Positions 32,120 through 39,989 of a DNA stretch of 43,851 bases are shown here, piece by piece (positions within the stretch are counted from its first letter, which is position 1; the number at the start of each line of letters is the position of its first letter). Both the position numbers and the translations under genes were made by a program. The notes beneath the pieces are model-generated. The model saw only the letters and a list, made by a program, of their open reading frames with translations, searched no databases and had not been told where the DNA came from. The stretch is taken from the NCBI GenBank assembly GCA_019120395.1, contig DWVD01000119.1, positions 1 through 43,851 on the forward strand. The letters run 5' to 3'. Source of the DNA: Candidatus Gemmiger faecigallinarum (lineage in GTDB: Bacteria > Bacillota > Clostridia > Oscillospirales > Ruminococcaceae).

Positions 32120-32707
32120 ATGCCGAGATCCGCGCAGACTGTCATCCGCGAGGGGGCCTGCTACACCATCGCGGCGGCCAACGGCCGCGTGCTGGAGGTG
32201 GCGGACTTCAATACCGAAAACGGCGCCCAGGTCCGCCTGTGGAGCTACGAAGGGCAGCCCTGGCAGCAGTGGACTTTTGAGGAAGCCGCCGACGGCGAGT
32301 ACCGCATCCGCAACCGGTTTACCGGCAAGGTGCTGGACCTGGCCATGGGCGGCGTGGCAAACGGCACCTGGGTCCACCAGTGGCAGAAAACCACCGGTTC
32401 CAGCCAGCGGTGGCAGGTGGTGCCGGTGTCGGGCGGCAAAGTCAAGCTGAAAAACGTGCTGGCCAACAAGGTGCTGGACCTGGCCGGCATGCGGATGGAC
32501 AACGGCGCCCAGGCCCAGATCTGGCAGGACGTGCTGGGCGAAAACCAGCAGTGGCGGCTGGACCCGGTGCCAGACAAGCTGCTGCAGAAGGATATGCCCG
32601 CGCCGCAGCCCCGCGCCGCAGCGCCCAAACGCACCCGCACCCAGACCGGCAGCAGGGGCGCCGCCAAAAAGACCGGCGGCAAGGGCGCCCGCCGCGGCGG
32701 GAAATAA
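32120..32707 (+). CDS. Ricin B-type (beta-trefoil) lectin with basic C-terminal tail
   Basis: 195 residues after GGAGG. Three trefoil repeats are visible, each closing with Q-x-W: QQW (49-51), QRW (96-98) and QQW (143-145). Each repeat also carries the K/R-VLDLA or RVLEVA strand and an NGAQV-type turn (RVLEVADFNTENGAQVRLW, KVLDLAMGGVANGTWVHQW, KVLDLAGMRMDNGAQAQIW). This is a typical carbohydrate-binding RICIN domain. There is no signal peptide or anchor. After residue 160 comes a Pro/Ala linker and a Lys/Arg/Gly-rich tail of about 30 residues, like nucleic-acid-binding tails. A cytosolic glycan- or nucleic-acid-associated role is possible; the function is unknown. It is divergent from the DEAD-box helicase. 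Confidence 0.88.
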   Translation: MPRSAQTVIREGACYTIAAANGRVLEVADFNTENGAQVRLWSYEGQPWQQWTFEEAADGEYRIRNRFTGKVLDLAMGGVANGTWVHQWQKTTGSSQRWQVVPVSGGKVKLKNVLANKVLDLAGMRMDNGAQAQIWQDVLGENQQWRLDPVPDKLLQKDMPAPQPRAAAPKRTRTQTGSRGAAKKTGGKGARRGGK

Positions 32708-32719
32708 CGCTTCCCGGTA

Positions 32720-32786
32720 CAGGCAGACAGGCTGTCCCCGTCCCCCTCCCCGCATGGCGGAGGGAGACGGGGATTTTGTCTGCCTG
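32720..32786 (+). terminator. Large hairpin ending the lectin transcript
   Basis: The outer arms CAGGCAGACA (32720-32729) and TGTCTGCCTG (32777-32786) enclose a second stem CCCCGTCCCCCTCC / GGAGGGAGACGGGG, which is followed by ATTTTG. The inner stem probably terminates. Confidence 0.65.
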
Positions 32787-32805
32787 CGGCAGGGCCTGCG
32801 TGCAG

Positions 32806-32869
32806 TTCGTCCCTGAAATCAGACGATTCGTCCCAGAAATGCGCCGGGCGCGGAAATCTGTGGTATGGT
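32806..32869 (+). promoter_or_regulatory. Two 14-bp direct repeats at 21-bp period and -10 box before the ABC exporter genes
   Basis: TTCGTCCCTGAAAT (32806-32819) recurs as TTCGTCCCAGAAAT (32827-32840), exactly 21 bases later. A -10-like TATGGT lies at 32864-32869. The place of the -35 (32841-32846, GCGCCG) has no match to TTGACA and directly follows the second repeat. Weak promoters with two same-face direct repeats are the layout of LytTR-activated genes. The LytTR regulator encoded at 26908-27606 is the obvious candidate (inference). Confidence 0.6.
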
Positions 32870-32893
32870 AATGGCAAAGAGGTGAGCATTTGC

Positions 32894-34726
32894 ATGAATC
32901 CAACCAAAAAACCAACCTACAACATGTGGCAGAACACCGCGTTCATGCTGGGCAACGCCTGGCGCAGCTACAAAAGCGTGCCGCTTTTGTGCGTGGGCAT
33001 CGCGGCGTCCGCGGCGGGCGGGACCATCGCCCAGCTGCTGCTTGCCCCGGCGGTGCTGGAGCAGGTGGAGACCCACGCCCCGCTGGAAACGCTGGTGGGG
33101 GTGATTTTGGCCTTTGGCGCGGTGCTGTTTGCGCTGTACGGCCTGAACGCCTACCTGAAAGAGAACGCCATCTATGGCCGCATCGCGGTGCGCACCGGGC
33201 TGGTGACGCGGCTGTCTGACAAGCTGGCCGGCACTTCCTTTGTCAACACGCTGGACACCGCCTTCCTCAAGCAGGTCCAACGGTCCTACAACATCTGTTC
33301 CAGCAACAGCGAAGCCACCGAGGCCATCTGGACCACCTTGACCGACCTGCTGACCAACCTGATCGGCTTTGCCGTCTATCTGGCGCTGCTGTCCGGGCTG
33401 CATCCGCTGCTGCTGGCGGTGGTGCTGGCCACCACGGTGGCGGGCTACCTGTTCAGCAACCACATCAACGCCTGGGTCTACCGCCACCGGGACGAGGAGG
33501 AGGAATACTGGAACCGCTTTGGCTACCTGCAGCGGACCGCCACCGACCGCTCCTACGCCAAGGACATCCGCATTTTCGGCCTGAAGCCCTGGCTGGACGA
33601 GGTCTGGGCGCGGGTGCGGCGGCTGTACCAGGACTACCTGAAGCAGCGGCAGCTGCATTACCTGTGGAGCGACGTGGCCGACCTGGCGCTGACCTTTGCC
33701 CGCGACGGCATCGCCTACGCCTACCTGATCTGGCTGGCGCTGACCGAAGGGCTGCCGGTGTCGCAGTTTCTTTTGTACTTTACGGCGGTCAGCGGCTTTA
33801 CCCAGTGGGTGACCGGCATTTTGTCCAAGGGCACCGAGCTGCACCGCCAGTCGCTGGAGATCTCTCTGCTGCGGGAAACGCTGGACTGGCCGGAGCCGTT
33901 CCGCTTTGAGGGCGGCAAGCCGCTGCCCGGCAGCCCCGATATGCCCTGCGAGATCCGCTTTGACCATGTGAGCTACCGCTACCCGGAAGCCGAAACAGAC
34001 ACCCTGCATGACATCGACCTGACCATCCACGCCGGCGAAAAGCTGGCCATCGTGGGCCTGAACGGCGCCGGCAAGACCACGCTGGTGCGGCTGGCCTGCG
34101 GGTTCCTGGACCCCACCCGGGGGCGGGTGCTTTTGAACGGGCAGGACATCCGGCAGTATAACCGCTGGGATTACTACGCGCTGTTCTCGGCGGTGTTCCA
34201 GGACTTTTCGGTGCTGGAGGCCAGCGTGGCCGAGAACGTGGCCCAGCGGCTGGACGGCATCGACACCGGCCGGGTGTGGCAGTGCCTGGACCAGGCCGGC
34301 CTGACCGAAGCGGTGCGCGCCCTGCCCCACGGGCTGAACACCAAGCTGGGCCGCAAGGTGTACGAGGACGGCGTGGAGCTTTCCGGCGGGCAGACCCAGC
34401 GGCTGATGCTAGCGCGGGCGCTGTACAAAAACGGGCCGATCCTGGCGCTGGACGAACCCACCGCCGCGCTGGATCCCATTGCCGAGGACGACATCTACCA
34501 GAAATACAGCCGGATGACCGCCGGGCGCACCGCGCTGTTCATCAGCCACCGGCTGGCGTCCACACGCTTCTGCGACCGCATCCTGTTTATGGAGCAGGGC
34601 CGCATCACCGAGCAGGGCACCCACGAGAGCCTGCTGGCCGCAAACGGCGGCTACGCCAAACTGTTTGCGGTGCAGAGCAAGTATTACCAGGAAGGGGGCA
34701 GCGAAGATGGCGCAGACATCGGGTAA
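32894..34726 (+). CDS. ABC exporter half (membrane domain plus ATPase), subunit 1
   Basis: The start is ATG 32894 after AGAGGTGAG, giving 610 residues. The N-terminal 330 residues form a type-1 exporter membrane domain with about six helices. The ATPase follows: Walker A GLNGAGKT (388-395), Q loop in AVFQDFSVL, signature LSGGQ (about 495), Walker B ILALDEP with catalytic Glu, D loop AALD and switch His in FISHRL. No peptidase C39 domain is present. The next gene overlaps by 20 bases and encodes the partner half, so a heterodimer is likely. Both ATP sites look intact. The substrate is unknown: peptide, lipid or drug. Confidence 0.92.
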   Translation: MNPTKKPTYNMWQNTAFMLGNAWRSYKSVPLLCVGIAASAAGGTIAQLLLAPAVLEQVETHAPLETLVGVILAFGAVLFALYGLNAYLKENAIYGRIAVRTGLVTRLSDKLAGTSFVNTLDTAFLKQVQRSYNICSSNSEATEAIWTTLTDLLTNLIGFAVYLALLSGLHPLLLAVVLATTVAGYLFSNHINAWVYRHRDEEEEYWNRFGYLQRTATDRSYAKDIRIFGLKPWLDEVWARVRRLYQDYLKQRQLHYLWSDVADLALTFARDGIAYAYLIWLALTEGLPVSQFLLYFTAVSGFTQWVTGILSKGTELHRQSLEISLLRETLDWPEPFRFEGGKPLPGSPDMPCEIRFDHVSYRYPEAETDTLHDIDLTIHAGEKLAIVGLNGAGKTTLVRLACGFLDPTRGRVLLNGQDIRQYNRWDYYALFSAVFQDFSVLEASVAENVAQRLDGIDTGRVWQCLDQAGLTEAVRALPHGLNTKLGRKVYEDGVELSGGQTQRLMLARALYKNGPILALDEPTAALDPIAEDDIYQKYSRMTAGRTALFISHRLASTRFCDRILFMEQGRITEQGTHESLLAANGGYAKLFAVQSKYYQEGGSEDGADIG

Positions 34727-36620
34727 AGAGAAAGAGAAAGACAAAGAGAAACCGGCAAAGCAGTCGTTTGCCCATTGCTGGAAACAGAACCTGCGGGCCT
34801 GGAAGATGTGGTTCCGGCAAAGCCCCGGATTTTTTGCCTCGACGCTGCTCAGCTCGGCCTGCGGGGCGCTGGCGCCCTATGTCACCATCTGGCTGTCGGC
34901 GCGGATCATCAGCGAGCTGTCCGGCGGGCGGGACCCGCAGCGGCTGGCCTTTTGGGCGGCGCTGACGGTGGGCGTCACCGCGCTGCTGGCGCTGGCAAAC
35001 GGCGCGCTCAAGCGGTGGATGGGGTACGAGAGGTCTCGCCTGATGGCCGTGCGGTTCAAGCCGCTGGCGGACAAGATGCTGACGCTGGACTATGCCGAGG
35101 TGGACCGGCAGGAGGTCTACGACCTGTACTCGCAGGTATCCCAAAACGACAACTGGCAGGGATTCGGCCTGTATCAGACGCTGCTGATCTTCCCGGACTT
35201 CTGCAAGGCGGCGGTGCAGGTGGCAGGCGGCATCGGCTTTACGCTGACGCTGTTTTTGACCGACCTGCCCGCCGGCAGCCCGCTGGCCTTTTTGAACAGC
35301 CCGCTGGCGCTGCTTGCGGTGCTGGCGGCCATGGTGGCGGCGGTGGCGGCTTCCTCCGCCTGCGGCAACAAGGCAAACCTGACGATGAGCCAGCAGGCGT
35401 CGCTTTCCACCTTTGGCAACCGGATTTTCGGCACCTTCGGCTTTCTGGCTGCCGACACGAAACGCTCCGCCGATATGCGGATGTACCGCCAGCAGGAAAA
35501 CGTCTGCCGGCCGATCATGTCGGACCGGGACATGCTTTTGTTCGCGCCCGGCGGCACGCTGGCAAAGATGTCCAAGGGCAGGATCGGCCTGCTGATGGGG
35601 CTTTCCCAGGCCCTCTCGGCGGTGATGACCTGCGCGGTCTATCTGTTCGTCTGCCTCAAGTCTTGGGGCGGCGCCTTTGACGTGGGCCTGGTCACCCAGT
35701 ACGTGGGGTCGGCCACCCAGCTGTTCGGCGGCATCTCGCTGCTGCTGCAGGCGCTGGGCCAGGTGCGGGCCAACGGCAGCTTTTTGGACGCCACCTTCCG
35801 GTTCCTGGATCTGCCCAACCACATGTACCAGGGCACCCTGACCACCGAGAAGCGGTCCGACCGGAATTATTTGGTGGAATTTAGGGACGTGTCCTTCCGC
35901 TACCCCGGCAGCGACCGCTGGGCGCTGCGGCATGTGAACGTCAAGTTCCGCATCGGCAGCCGGCTGGCGGTGGTAGGCCCCAACGGCAGCGGCAAGACCA
36001 CCTTTATCAAGCTGCTGTGCCACCTGTACGACCCCACCGAGGGCGAGATCCTGCTCAACGGCATCGACATCCGCAAATACCGCTACCAGGACTATATCGG
36101 CATCTTCTCGGTGGTGTTCCAGGACTTCCGGCTGCTGGCCATGCCGCTGGGCGAGAATGTGGCCGGCGCCGCCGAATATGACCGGGACCGCGCCGCCCGC
36201 TGCCTGGCCGACGCCGGTTTTGAAACCCGGCTGGACGCCATGCCCAAAGGGCTGGACACCAGCCTGTACAAGGACCTGGACAAGGACGGCGTCGAGATCT
36301 CCGGCGGCGAGGCGCAGAAGATCGCCATTGCCCGCGCGCTGTACAAGGACGCGCCCTTCATCGTGCTGGACGAACCCACCGCCGCGCTGGACCCCATCGC
36401 CGAGGCGGAGATCTACGCCAGGTTTGACGCCATCGCCGGCGACAAGACCGCCATTTATATCAGCCACCGGCTGTCCAGCTGCAAGTTCTGCGACGAGATC
36501 GCCGTGTTTGACCAGGGCGCCATCGTCCAGACCGGCAGCCACGACGCGCTGGTGGCCGATGCGGCCGGCCTGTACCACAAGCTGTGGCACGCCCAGGCGC
36601 AGTATTACACCCGGAGCTGA
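34707..36620 (+). CDS. ABC exporter half (membrane domain plus ATPase), subunit 2
   Basis: ATG 34707, inside the end of subunit 1, after GAAGGGGG; 637 residues. It starts with an unusual Lys/Glu run (about residues 5-17) before the membrane domain. The ATPase has Walker A GPNGSGKT (424-431), Q loop VVFQDFRLL, signature ISGGE (about 531), Walker B FIVLDEP with Glu, AALDPIAE and the switch His in YISHRLSSCKF. The D-E-P-T-A-A-L-D-P-I-A-E stretch is shared with subunit 1, suggesting gene duplication. Translation is coupled to subunit 1. A strong terminator follows at 36625. Confidence 0.92.
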   Translation: MAQTSGKEKEKDKEKPAKQSFAHCWKQNLRAWKMWFRQSPGFFASTLLSSACGALAPYVTIWLSARIISELSGGRDPQRLAFWAALTVGVTALLALANGALKRWMGYERSRLMAVRFKPLADKMLTLDYAEVDRQEVYDLYSQVSQNDNWQGFGLYQTLLIFPDFCKAAVQVAGGIGFTLTLFLTDLPAGSPLAFLNSPLALLAVLAAMVAAVAASSACGNKANLTMSQQASLSTFGNRIFGTFGFLAADTKRSADMRMYRQQENVCRPIMSDRDMLLFAPGGTLAKMSKGRIGLLMGLSQALSAVMTCAVYLFVCLKSWGGAFDVGLVTQYVGSATQLFGGISLLLQALGQVRANGSFLDATFRFLDLPNHMYQGTLTTEKRSDRNYLVEFRDVSFRYPGSDRWALRHVNVKFRIGSRLAVVGPNGSGKTTFIKLLCHLYDPTEGEILLNGIDIRKYRYQDYIGIFSVVFQDFRLLAMPLGENVAGAAEYDRDRAARCLADAGFETRLDAMPKGLDTSLYKDLDKDGVEISGGEAQKIAIARALYKDAPFIVLDEPTAALDPIAEAEIYARFDAIAGDKTAIYISHRLSSCKFCDEIAVFDQGAIVQTGSHDALVADAAGLYHKLWHAQAQYYTRS

Positions 36621-36624
36621 GGGC

Positions 36625-36690
36625 AAAAACCGCCCCGCCCCGGCGGATGCCGCAAAAGCGGGGCGTCCGGCCGGGGCGGGGCGGTTTTTT
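36625..36690 (+). terminator. Terminator of the ABC exporter operon
   Basis: AAAAACCGCCCCGCCCCGG (from 36625) pairs with CCGGGGCGGGGCGG (36671-36684) and is followed by TTTTTT. The T run overlaps the stop codon of the convergent traX-like gene. Confidence 0.9.
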
Positions 36691-37420
36691 ATCTGACCAG
36701 GATCCGCGCCAGCGCCAGCAGGGCCAGATGGCCGGGATAGAACAGATAAAAGAAGTACTTGCTCAGCGCCGGATGCCGCAGCGCAAAGGCCGAGCGGCGG
36801 CCGTTGTACAAAAACAGCACCACCGCCCCGGCCACCAGGATGCCCAGACAGGCGGGCGCGGCATACAGCGCCGAATCGGCTGGGGAAAAGCCGGCGGCGT
36901 AATAATTGTTGAAGTTGAACAGGAAGAACATCGCCGCCGCCATGCAGAAGCAAAGCCCCTGCCATGCCCGGCCCCGCCCGGCGCACAGCGCAAACAGCAG
37001 CGTGTACCCGGCGGCCAGGATGGGCCAGTCGCACCAGGCGGTCACCAGCACCAGCGCGGCCACCGCCGGCACGCGGTACCAGCGCCCGGCCAGCGCGTCC
37101 AGCGCCCACAGGATCAAAAAGCAGAAAAACAGGGTGAACAGCATGTTCAGCTGGGTGGTGTGCAGCGCCGCCATATAGACCGGCTGGGAGAGCAGGGCGA
37201 ACCCCAAAAGCCGCAGCGCGTACCGGGGGCGGCTGCGGGTATAGCCAAAGCCTTCCACCAGAAAATAGCACATGGTCACGGCGGTAAAATAGCCGACGTC
37301 CACCAGCACGGTGTACCCCAGAGAGGGCACCATCAGCGCCTGGGCATAGTGATTGCAGAACATGGCGGCCATGGCGAACAGCTTGATGGCGTCGCGGCTG
37401 AGAGGTTTCCGGCTGGACAT
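36689..37420 (-). CDS. TraX-family integral membrane protein
   Basis: ATG 37420 follows AAAGGAG, giving 243 residues; the upstream open frame lies opposite the thioesterase gene and is noncoding. It has about 7-8 membrane helices and begins MSSRKPLSRDAIKLFAMAAM, then FCNHYAQALM, the TraX family pattern (L-x-x-D-x-I-K-x-x-A-x-x-x-M-x-x-x-H). It also has the later GYTRSRPRYALRLLGFALLS and LNMLFTLFFCFLILWALD. TraX acetylates F-pilin; the many Firmicutes homologues have unknown acyl targets, perhaps cell-surface ones. It is a single gene, divergent from the thioesterase gene. Confidence 0.88.
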   Translation of the reverse strand: MSSRKPLSRDAIKLFAMAAMFCNHYAQALMVPSLGYTVLVDVGYFTAVTMCYFLVEGFGYTRSRPRYALRLLGFALLSQPVYMAALHTTQLNMLFTLFFCFLILWALDALAGRWYRVPAVAALVLVTAWCDWPILAAGYTLLFALCAGRGRAWQGLCFCMAAAMFFLFNFNNYYAAGFSPADSALYAAPACLGILVAGAVVLFLYNGRRSAFALRHPALSKYFFYLFYPGHLALLALARILVR

Positions 37421-37455
37421 GGGGGCAAGGCTCCTTTCAGGCAGGCGGGCGCGGC

Positions 37456-37484
37456 TTGCGCGCCGGGGCCTGCGGCGGTATACT
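37456..37484 (+). promoter_or_regulatory. Promoter of the thioesterase gene
   Basis: TTGCGC (37456-37461), 17 bases, TATACT (37479-37484). The leader is about 42 bases. Confidence 0.7.
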
Positions 37485-37532
37485 GAAAGCGAAAACTTCG
37501 GGGGCGGCGCCCCCGGCAGGGAGGGAAAACAG

Positions 37533-37922
37533 ATGCTTACAACAGGGATCCGCGGCCGGGCCAGCTGCCCGGTCACGGCGCAGAACACCGCCGCGGCGGT
37601 GGGCAGCGGCGCGCTGGAAGTGTTCGCCACGCCGGTGCTGGCCGCGCTGGTGGAGGAGGCCGCCTGGAAAAGCGTCCAGCCCGGGCTGGAACCGGGCTGC
37701 GGCACGGTGGGCACGGCGCTGCGGCTGAACCACACCGCCGCCACCCCGGTGGGCGGCACCGTGATCGCCGAGTGCGAGCTGGTGGAGATCGACCGGCGGC
37801 GGCTGGTGTTCCGCTTTACCGTGCGGGACGGCGCAGGCCCCGTTGCCGACGGCGAGCACGAACGGTTCATTGTCCGCAGCGAAAGTTTCCTGGCCAAAGC
37901 TAGGGCGCGCAGCCAGGCATAA
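37533..37922 (+). CDS. Hotdog-fold thioesterase, FlK-like
   Basis: ATG 37533 follows GGGAGGG, giving 129 residues. The sequence fits the fluoroacetyl-CoA thioesterase (FlK)-like family: SCPVTAQNTAAAVGSGALEV, then FATPVLAALVEEAAWKSVQP (with the catalytic-type Glu), the histidine in LRLNHTAATPVGGTVIAECE, and the strand RRRLVFRFTVRDGAGPVADG ending in HERFIV. Such proteins hydrolyse short acyl-CoAs; the substrate is unknown. It is monocistronic, ending at the palindromic terminator 37942-37986. Confidence 0.85.
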   Translation: MLTTGIRGRASCPVTAQNTAAAVGSGALEVFATPVLAALVEEAAWKSVQPGLEPGCGTVGTALRLNHTAATPVGGTVIAECELVEIDRRRLVFRFTVRDGAGPVADGEHERFIVRSESFLAKARARSQA

Positions 37923-37941
37923 GACGGCGCGGGATGCGCAG

Positions 37942-37986
37942 GGCGGCAGGTTTTCCACAATATTGTGGAAAACCTGCCGCCTTTTT
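37942..37986 (+). terminator. Perfect 40-bp palindrome terminator
   Basis: The arms 37942-37961 and 37962-37981 are perfect complements with no loop bases between them, followed by five Ts. The centre (TTTTCCACAAT/ATTGTGGAAAA) is nearly the same as the palindrome at 3004-3027. Confidence 0.88.
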
Positions 37987-37989
37987 CCG

Positions 37990-38562
37990 TCAGAACCGGT
38001 CGACGGCGAACACCGCCGCGCCGGCGGCGCGGGCGGCGGCCAGGCCGGGGGCCGAGTCCTCAAAGATCATGGTATGGGCGGCGTCGACGCCGAAATGCGC
38101 CATGGCGGTCAGGTAGCCTTCCGGGTCGGGTTTGTTGTTGGTCACGTCCTCGGAGGTCAAAATCAGCTCGAACCAGTCCCGGCAGTGGAAATGGTCCAGG
38201 ATCTCGGTGGCGTTGCGGCGGCTGCCGGTGGTCACCAGCGCCAGGTGCGCGGTGGGGCGCATGGCCGCAAGCAGCGCAAACAGCGCGGTGTTTGGCCGCG
38301 CCGCGCCCAGGCAGGCGGCGTACAGCGCCTTTTTGCGGTCGTGGACCTGCTCCACCAGTTCCGGCGGCGGGTCGCCGCCCAGCAGCGGCCGCAAAAACGA
38401 TTTGTAATATCCGCCGTTGCAATACTGTGCGTAATATTCGTCGGTGACGGTGGCGCCGACTTCCTCCAGCGCCGCGCGGTAGCTGGCCGCATTGACCGCC
38501 ACCGTGTCGAACAGCGTGCCGTCCAGGTCGACGAGGATCAGGGTGTGTTTTTCGTTGGGCAT
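37990..38562 (-). CDS. HAD-superfamily hydrolase (beta-phosphoglucomutase/phosphatase type)
   Basis: 190 residues after AAAGGA. HAD motif I is VDLDGTLFDT (D12, D14), with motif II T in LVTTGS, the Lys in NNKPDPEGYL and motif IV IFEDSAPGLAAARAAG. The cap domain is the small helical type between motifs I and II. It probably dephosphorylates a small metabolite or sugar phosphate; the substrate is unknown. It converges with the thioesterase gene. A 580-base repeat-bearing gap lies upstream. Confidence 0.9.
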   Translation of the reverse strand: MPNEKHTLILVDLDGTLFDTVAVNAASYRAALEEVGATVTDEYYAQYCNGGYYKSFLRPLLGGDPPPELVEQVHDRKKALYAACLGAARPNTALFALLAAMRPTAHLALVTTGSRRNATEILDHFHCRDWFELILTSEDVTNNKPDPEGYLTAMAHFGVDAAHTMIFEDSAPGLAAARAAGAAVFAVDRF

Positions 38563-38692
38563 GGCAGGGTCCTTTCGGGGGAAATCAGGGAAAATGCGGA
38601 ATTTTGGTGCGGTTTTTGGCCGCGGACCGGATTTTTTGGGGGGCAGCGTTGGCGGCGCAGCGGTGGCCCGCGGGGGTATCGGCAGGGTCTAT

Positions 38693-38988
38693 GCGGCAAT
38701 GCACCCCTCAGTCACCTTCGGTGCCAGCTCCCCTTACAGGGGAGCCCAGCGTGTCGAGAAACTCGACACGCTGCAAAGAGGGCAACAATCGCGCACTGCC
38801 ACCGCAGCGGCGTGTCGGAGGCCCGGCTCTTAGGCCGGAGATTGTCCGCCGGCGGCGACAGATTTTAACTTTTTCGACAGTTTAAGCTCCCCTTACAGGG
38901 GAGCCTTTTGTGCGGCAGGTGGTTGCAATGCCTCCCTTGTAAGGGGAGGTGGCATCGCGCAAGCGATGACGGAAGGGTGCATTGCCGC
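38693..38988. repeat. 296-bp MITE-like element with 14-bp terminal inverted repeats
   Basis: The ends are GCGGCAATGCACCC (38693-38706) and its exact complement (38975-38988); similarity extends about ten bases inward. Inside are two GCTCCCC-TTACA-GGGGAGC hairpins (38727-38746, 38886-38905), a related CTCCC/GGGAGG hairpin near 38931-38950, and a palindrome CAGCGTGTCGAG-AAA-complement (38747-38773). No transposase or coding potential is seen. It fills most of the 38563-39143 gap. Confidence 0.75.
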
Positions 38989-39143
38989 CCTGGCTCCGCA
39001 AACATCCCGCCGGGCTGCCGCGCCCTTGCGCAGGGGCCGGGGATTTGATCGGCCCAAATCGGCAGCGGGTCCCGCAGGCGGGGTGCCGAACAACGCGCCC
39101 CGCAGCCAGGGGGACCCGGCGTTCCCGCCAAAAAGCGGCGCTT

Positions 39144-39941
39144 TCACTTTCTGCCCACAAACAGCAGATGGTTGCTGTGGCCAAAAAGTTCCGGTTTCTC
39201 GCAGGTGTAAAAGTGGTAGCGCAGATACTGGCGGTAGCTTTCCTCGTCCAGCGCGTCGATGGTGGGGGCCAGCAGCTCGGCCATGCCGTCGGCGGCCACC
39301 TGGTGCAGCAGCTGCACGCCACCGCTTTCCAGCAGGGCGCGGGCCTTGTCCGGGGTGGTGAACACAAAGGGGAAGTCCTCCAGCCGGAAGCTCTCGTGGT
39401 CGTAATCGCCCGAAAGCAGGTAAGCCGGGTCGCGGACCAGTTCGGTCAAAATCACCATGTCATTGCCCAAAAGGGCAAACAGCAGCACGCCGCCGGGCTT
39501 GCAGACGCGCATCGCCTCGGCCACGCAGCGCGCCCGGTCGGCGGGCTGCCGCAGATGGTAAAGCGGCCCCAGGACCAGCACCAGGTCAAAGCTGCCGTCC
39601 GCAAAGGCGGACAGGTCCAGCGCGTTGCCCTGGTGCAGCGCAATGTCCAGCCCCGGCCGCAGCTTGCGGCGGAACACCTCCAGATTGGCTTCCGCCAGCT
39701 CCACCGCCGTGACGGCGTACCCCTGCCCGGCCAGCGCCAGGCTGTAGGCGCCGGTGCCCGCGCCGACGTCCAAAATGCGGCAGCCGGGCGTCAAATATTT
39801 TTCGATATAGCGCATGGTCGTCAAAAACTCGACGCGGGCCGAGGGGGAGCCATTCAGGCGGCTATCCTCGTCAAACATTTGGTAAAGCCGTTCCACCCGC
39901 TCGGTGTCGGTGCGGGCGGCCAGCAGGGCCTCGATGTCCAT
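39144..39941 (-). CDS. Class I SAM-dependent methyltransferase
   Basis: ATG 39941 follows AAAGGAG, giving 265 residues. SAM motif I is CRILDVGAGTGAYSLALAGQ (about 55-74), motif II acidic VTAVELAEANLE, then GNALDLSAF and the motif post-I FDLVLVLGPLYHL. The methyltransf_11/25 fold is clear; the C-terminal 90 residues (FTTPDKARALLESGGVQLLH and following) are family-like. The substrate is unknown. It lies 49 bases downstream of the YbhN-APH fusion gene on the same strand and may belong to that cell-surface cluster. Confidence 0.88.
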   Translation of the reverse strand: MDIEALLAARTDTERVERLYQMFDEDSRLNGSPSARVEFLTTMRYIEKYLTPGCRILDVGAGTGAYSLALAGQGYAVTAVELAEANLEVFRRKLRPGLDIALHQGNALDLSAFADGSFDLVLVLGPLYHLRQPADRARCVAEAMRVCKPGGVLLFALLGNDMVILTELVRDPAYLLSGDYDHESFRLEDFPFVFTTPDKARALLESGGVQLLHQVAADGMAELLAPTIDALDEESYRQYLRYHFYTCEKPELFGHSNHLLFVGRK

Positions 39942-39989
39942 GGCGGCTCCTTTCGTGCGGCATTGCACAGGCGGCGGAAAACGGAGACC

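Noticed and set aside
34605..37271. An 888-codon minus-strand frame combining part of the traX-like region with antisense of the exporter genes
   Set aside because: TraX motifs occur in a different frame (36689-37420), and the rest is antisense to the ABC ATPase motifs.
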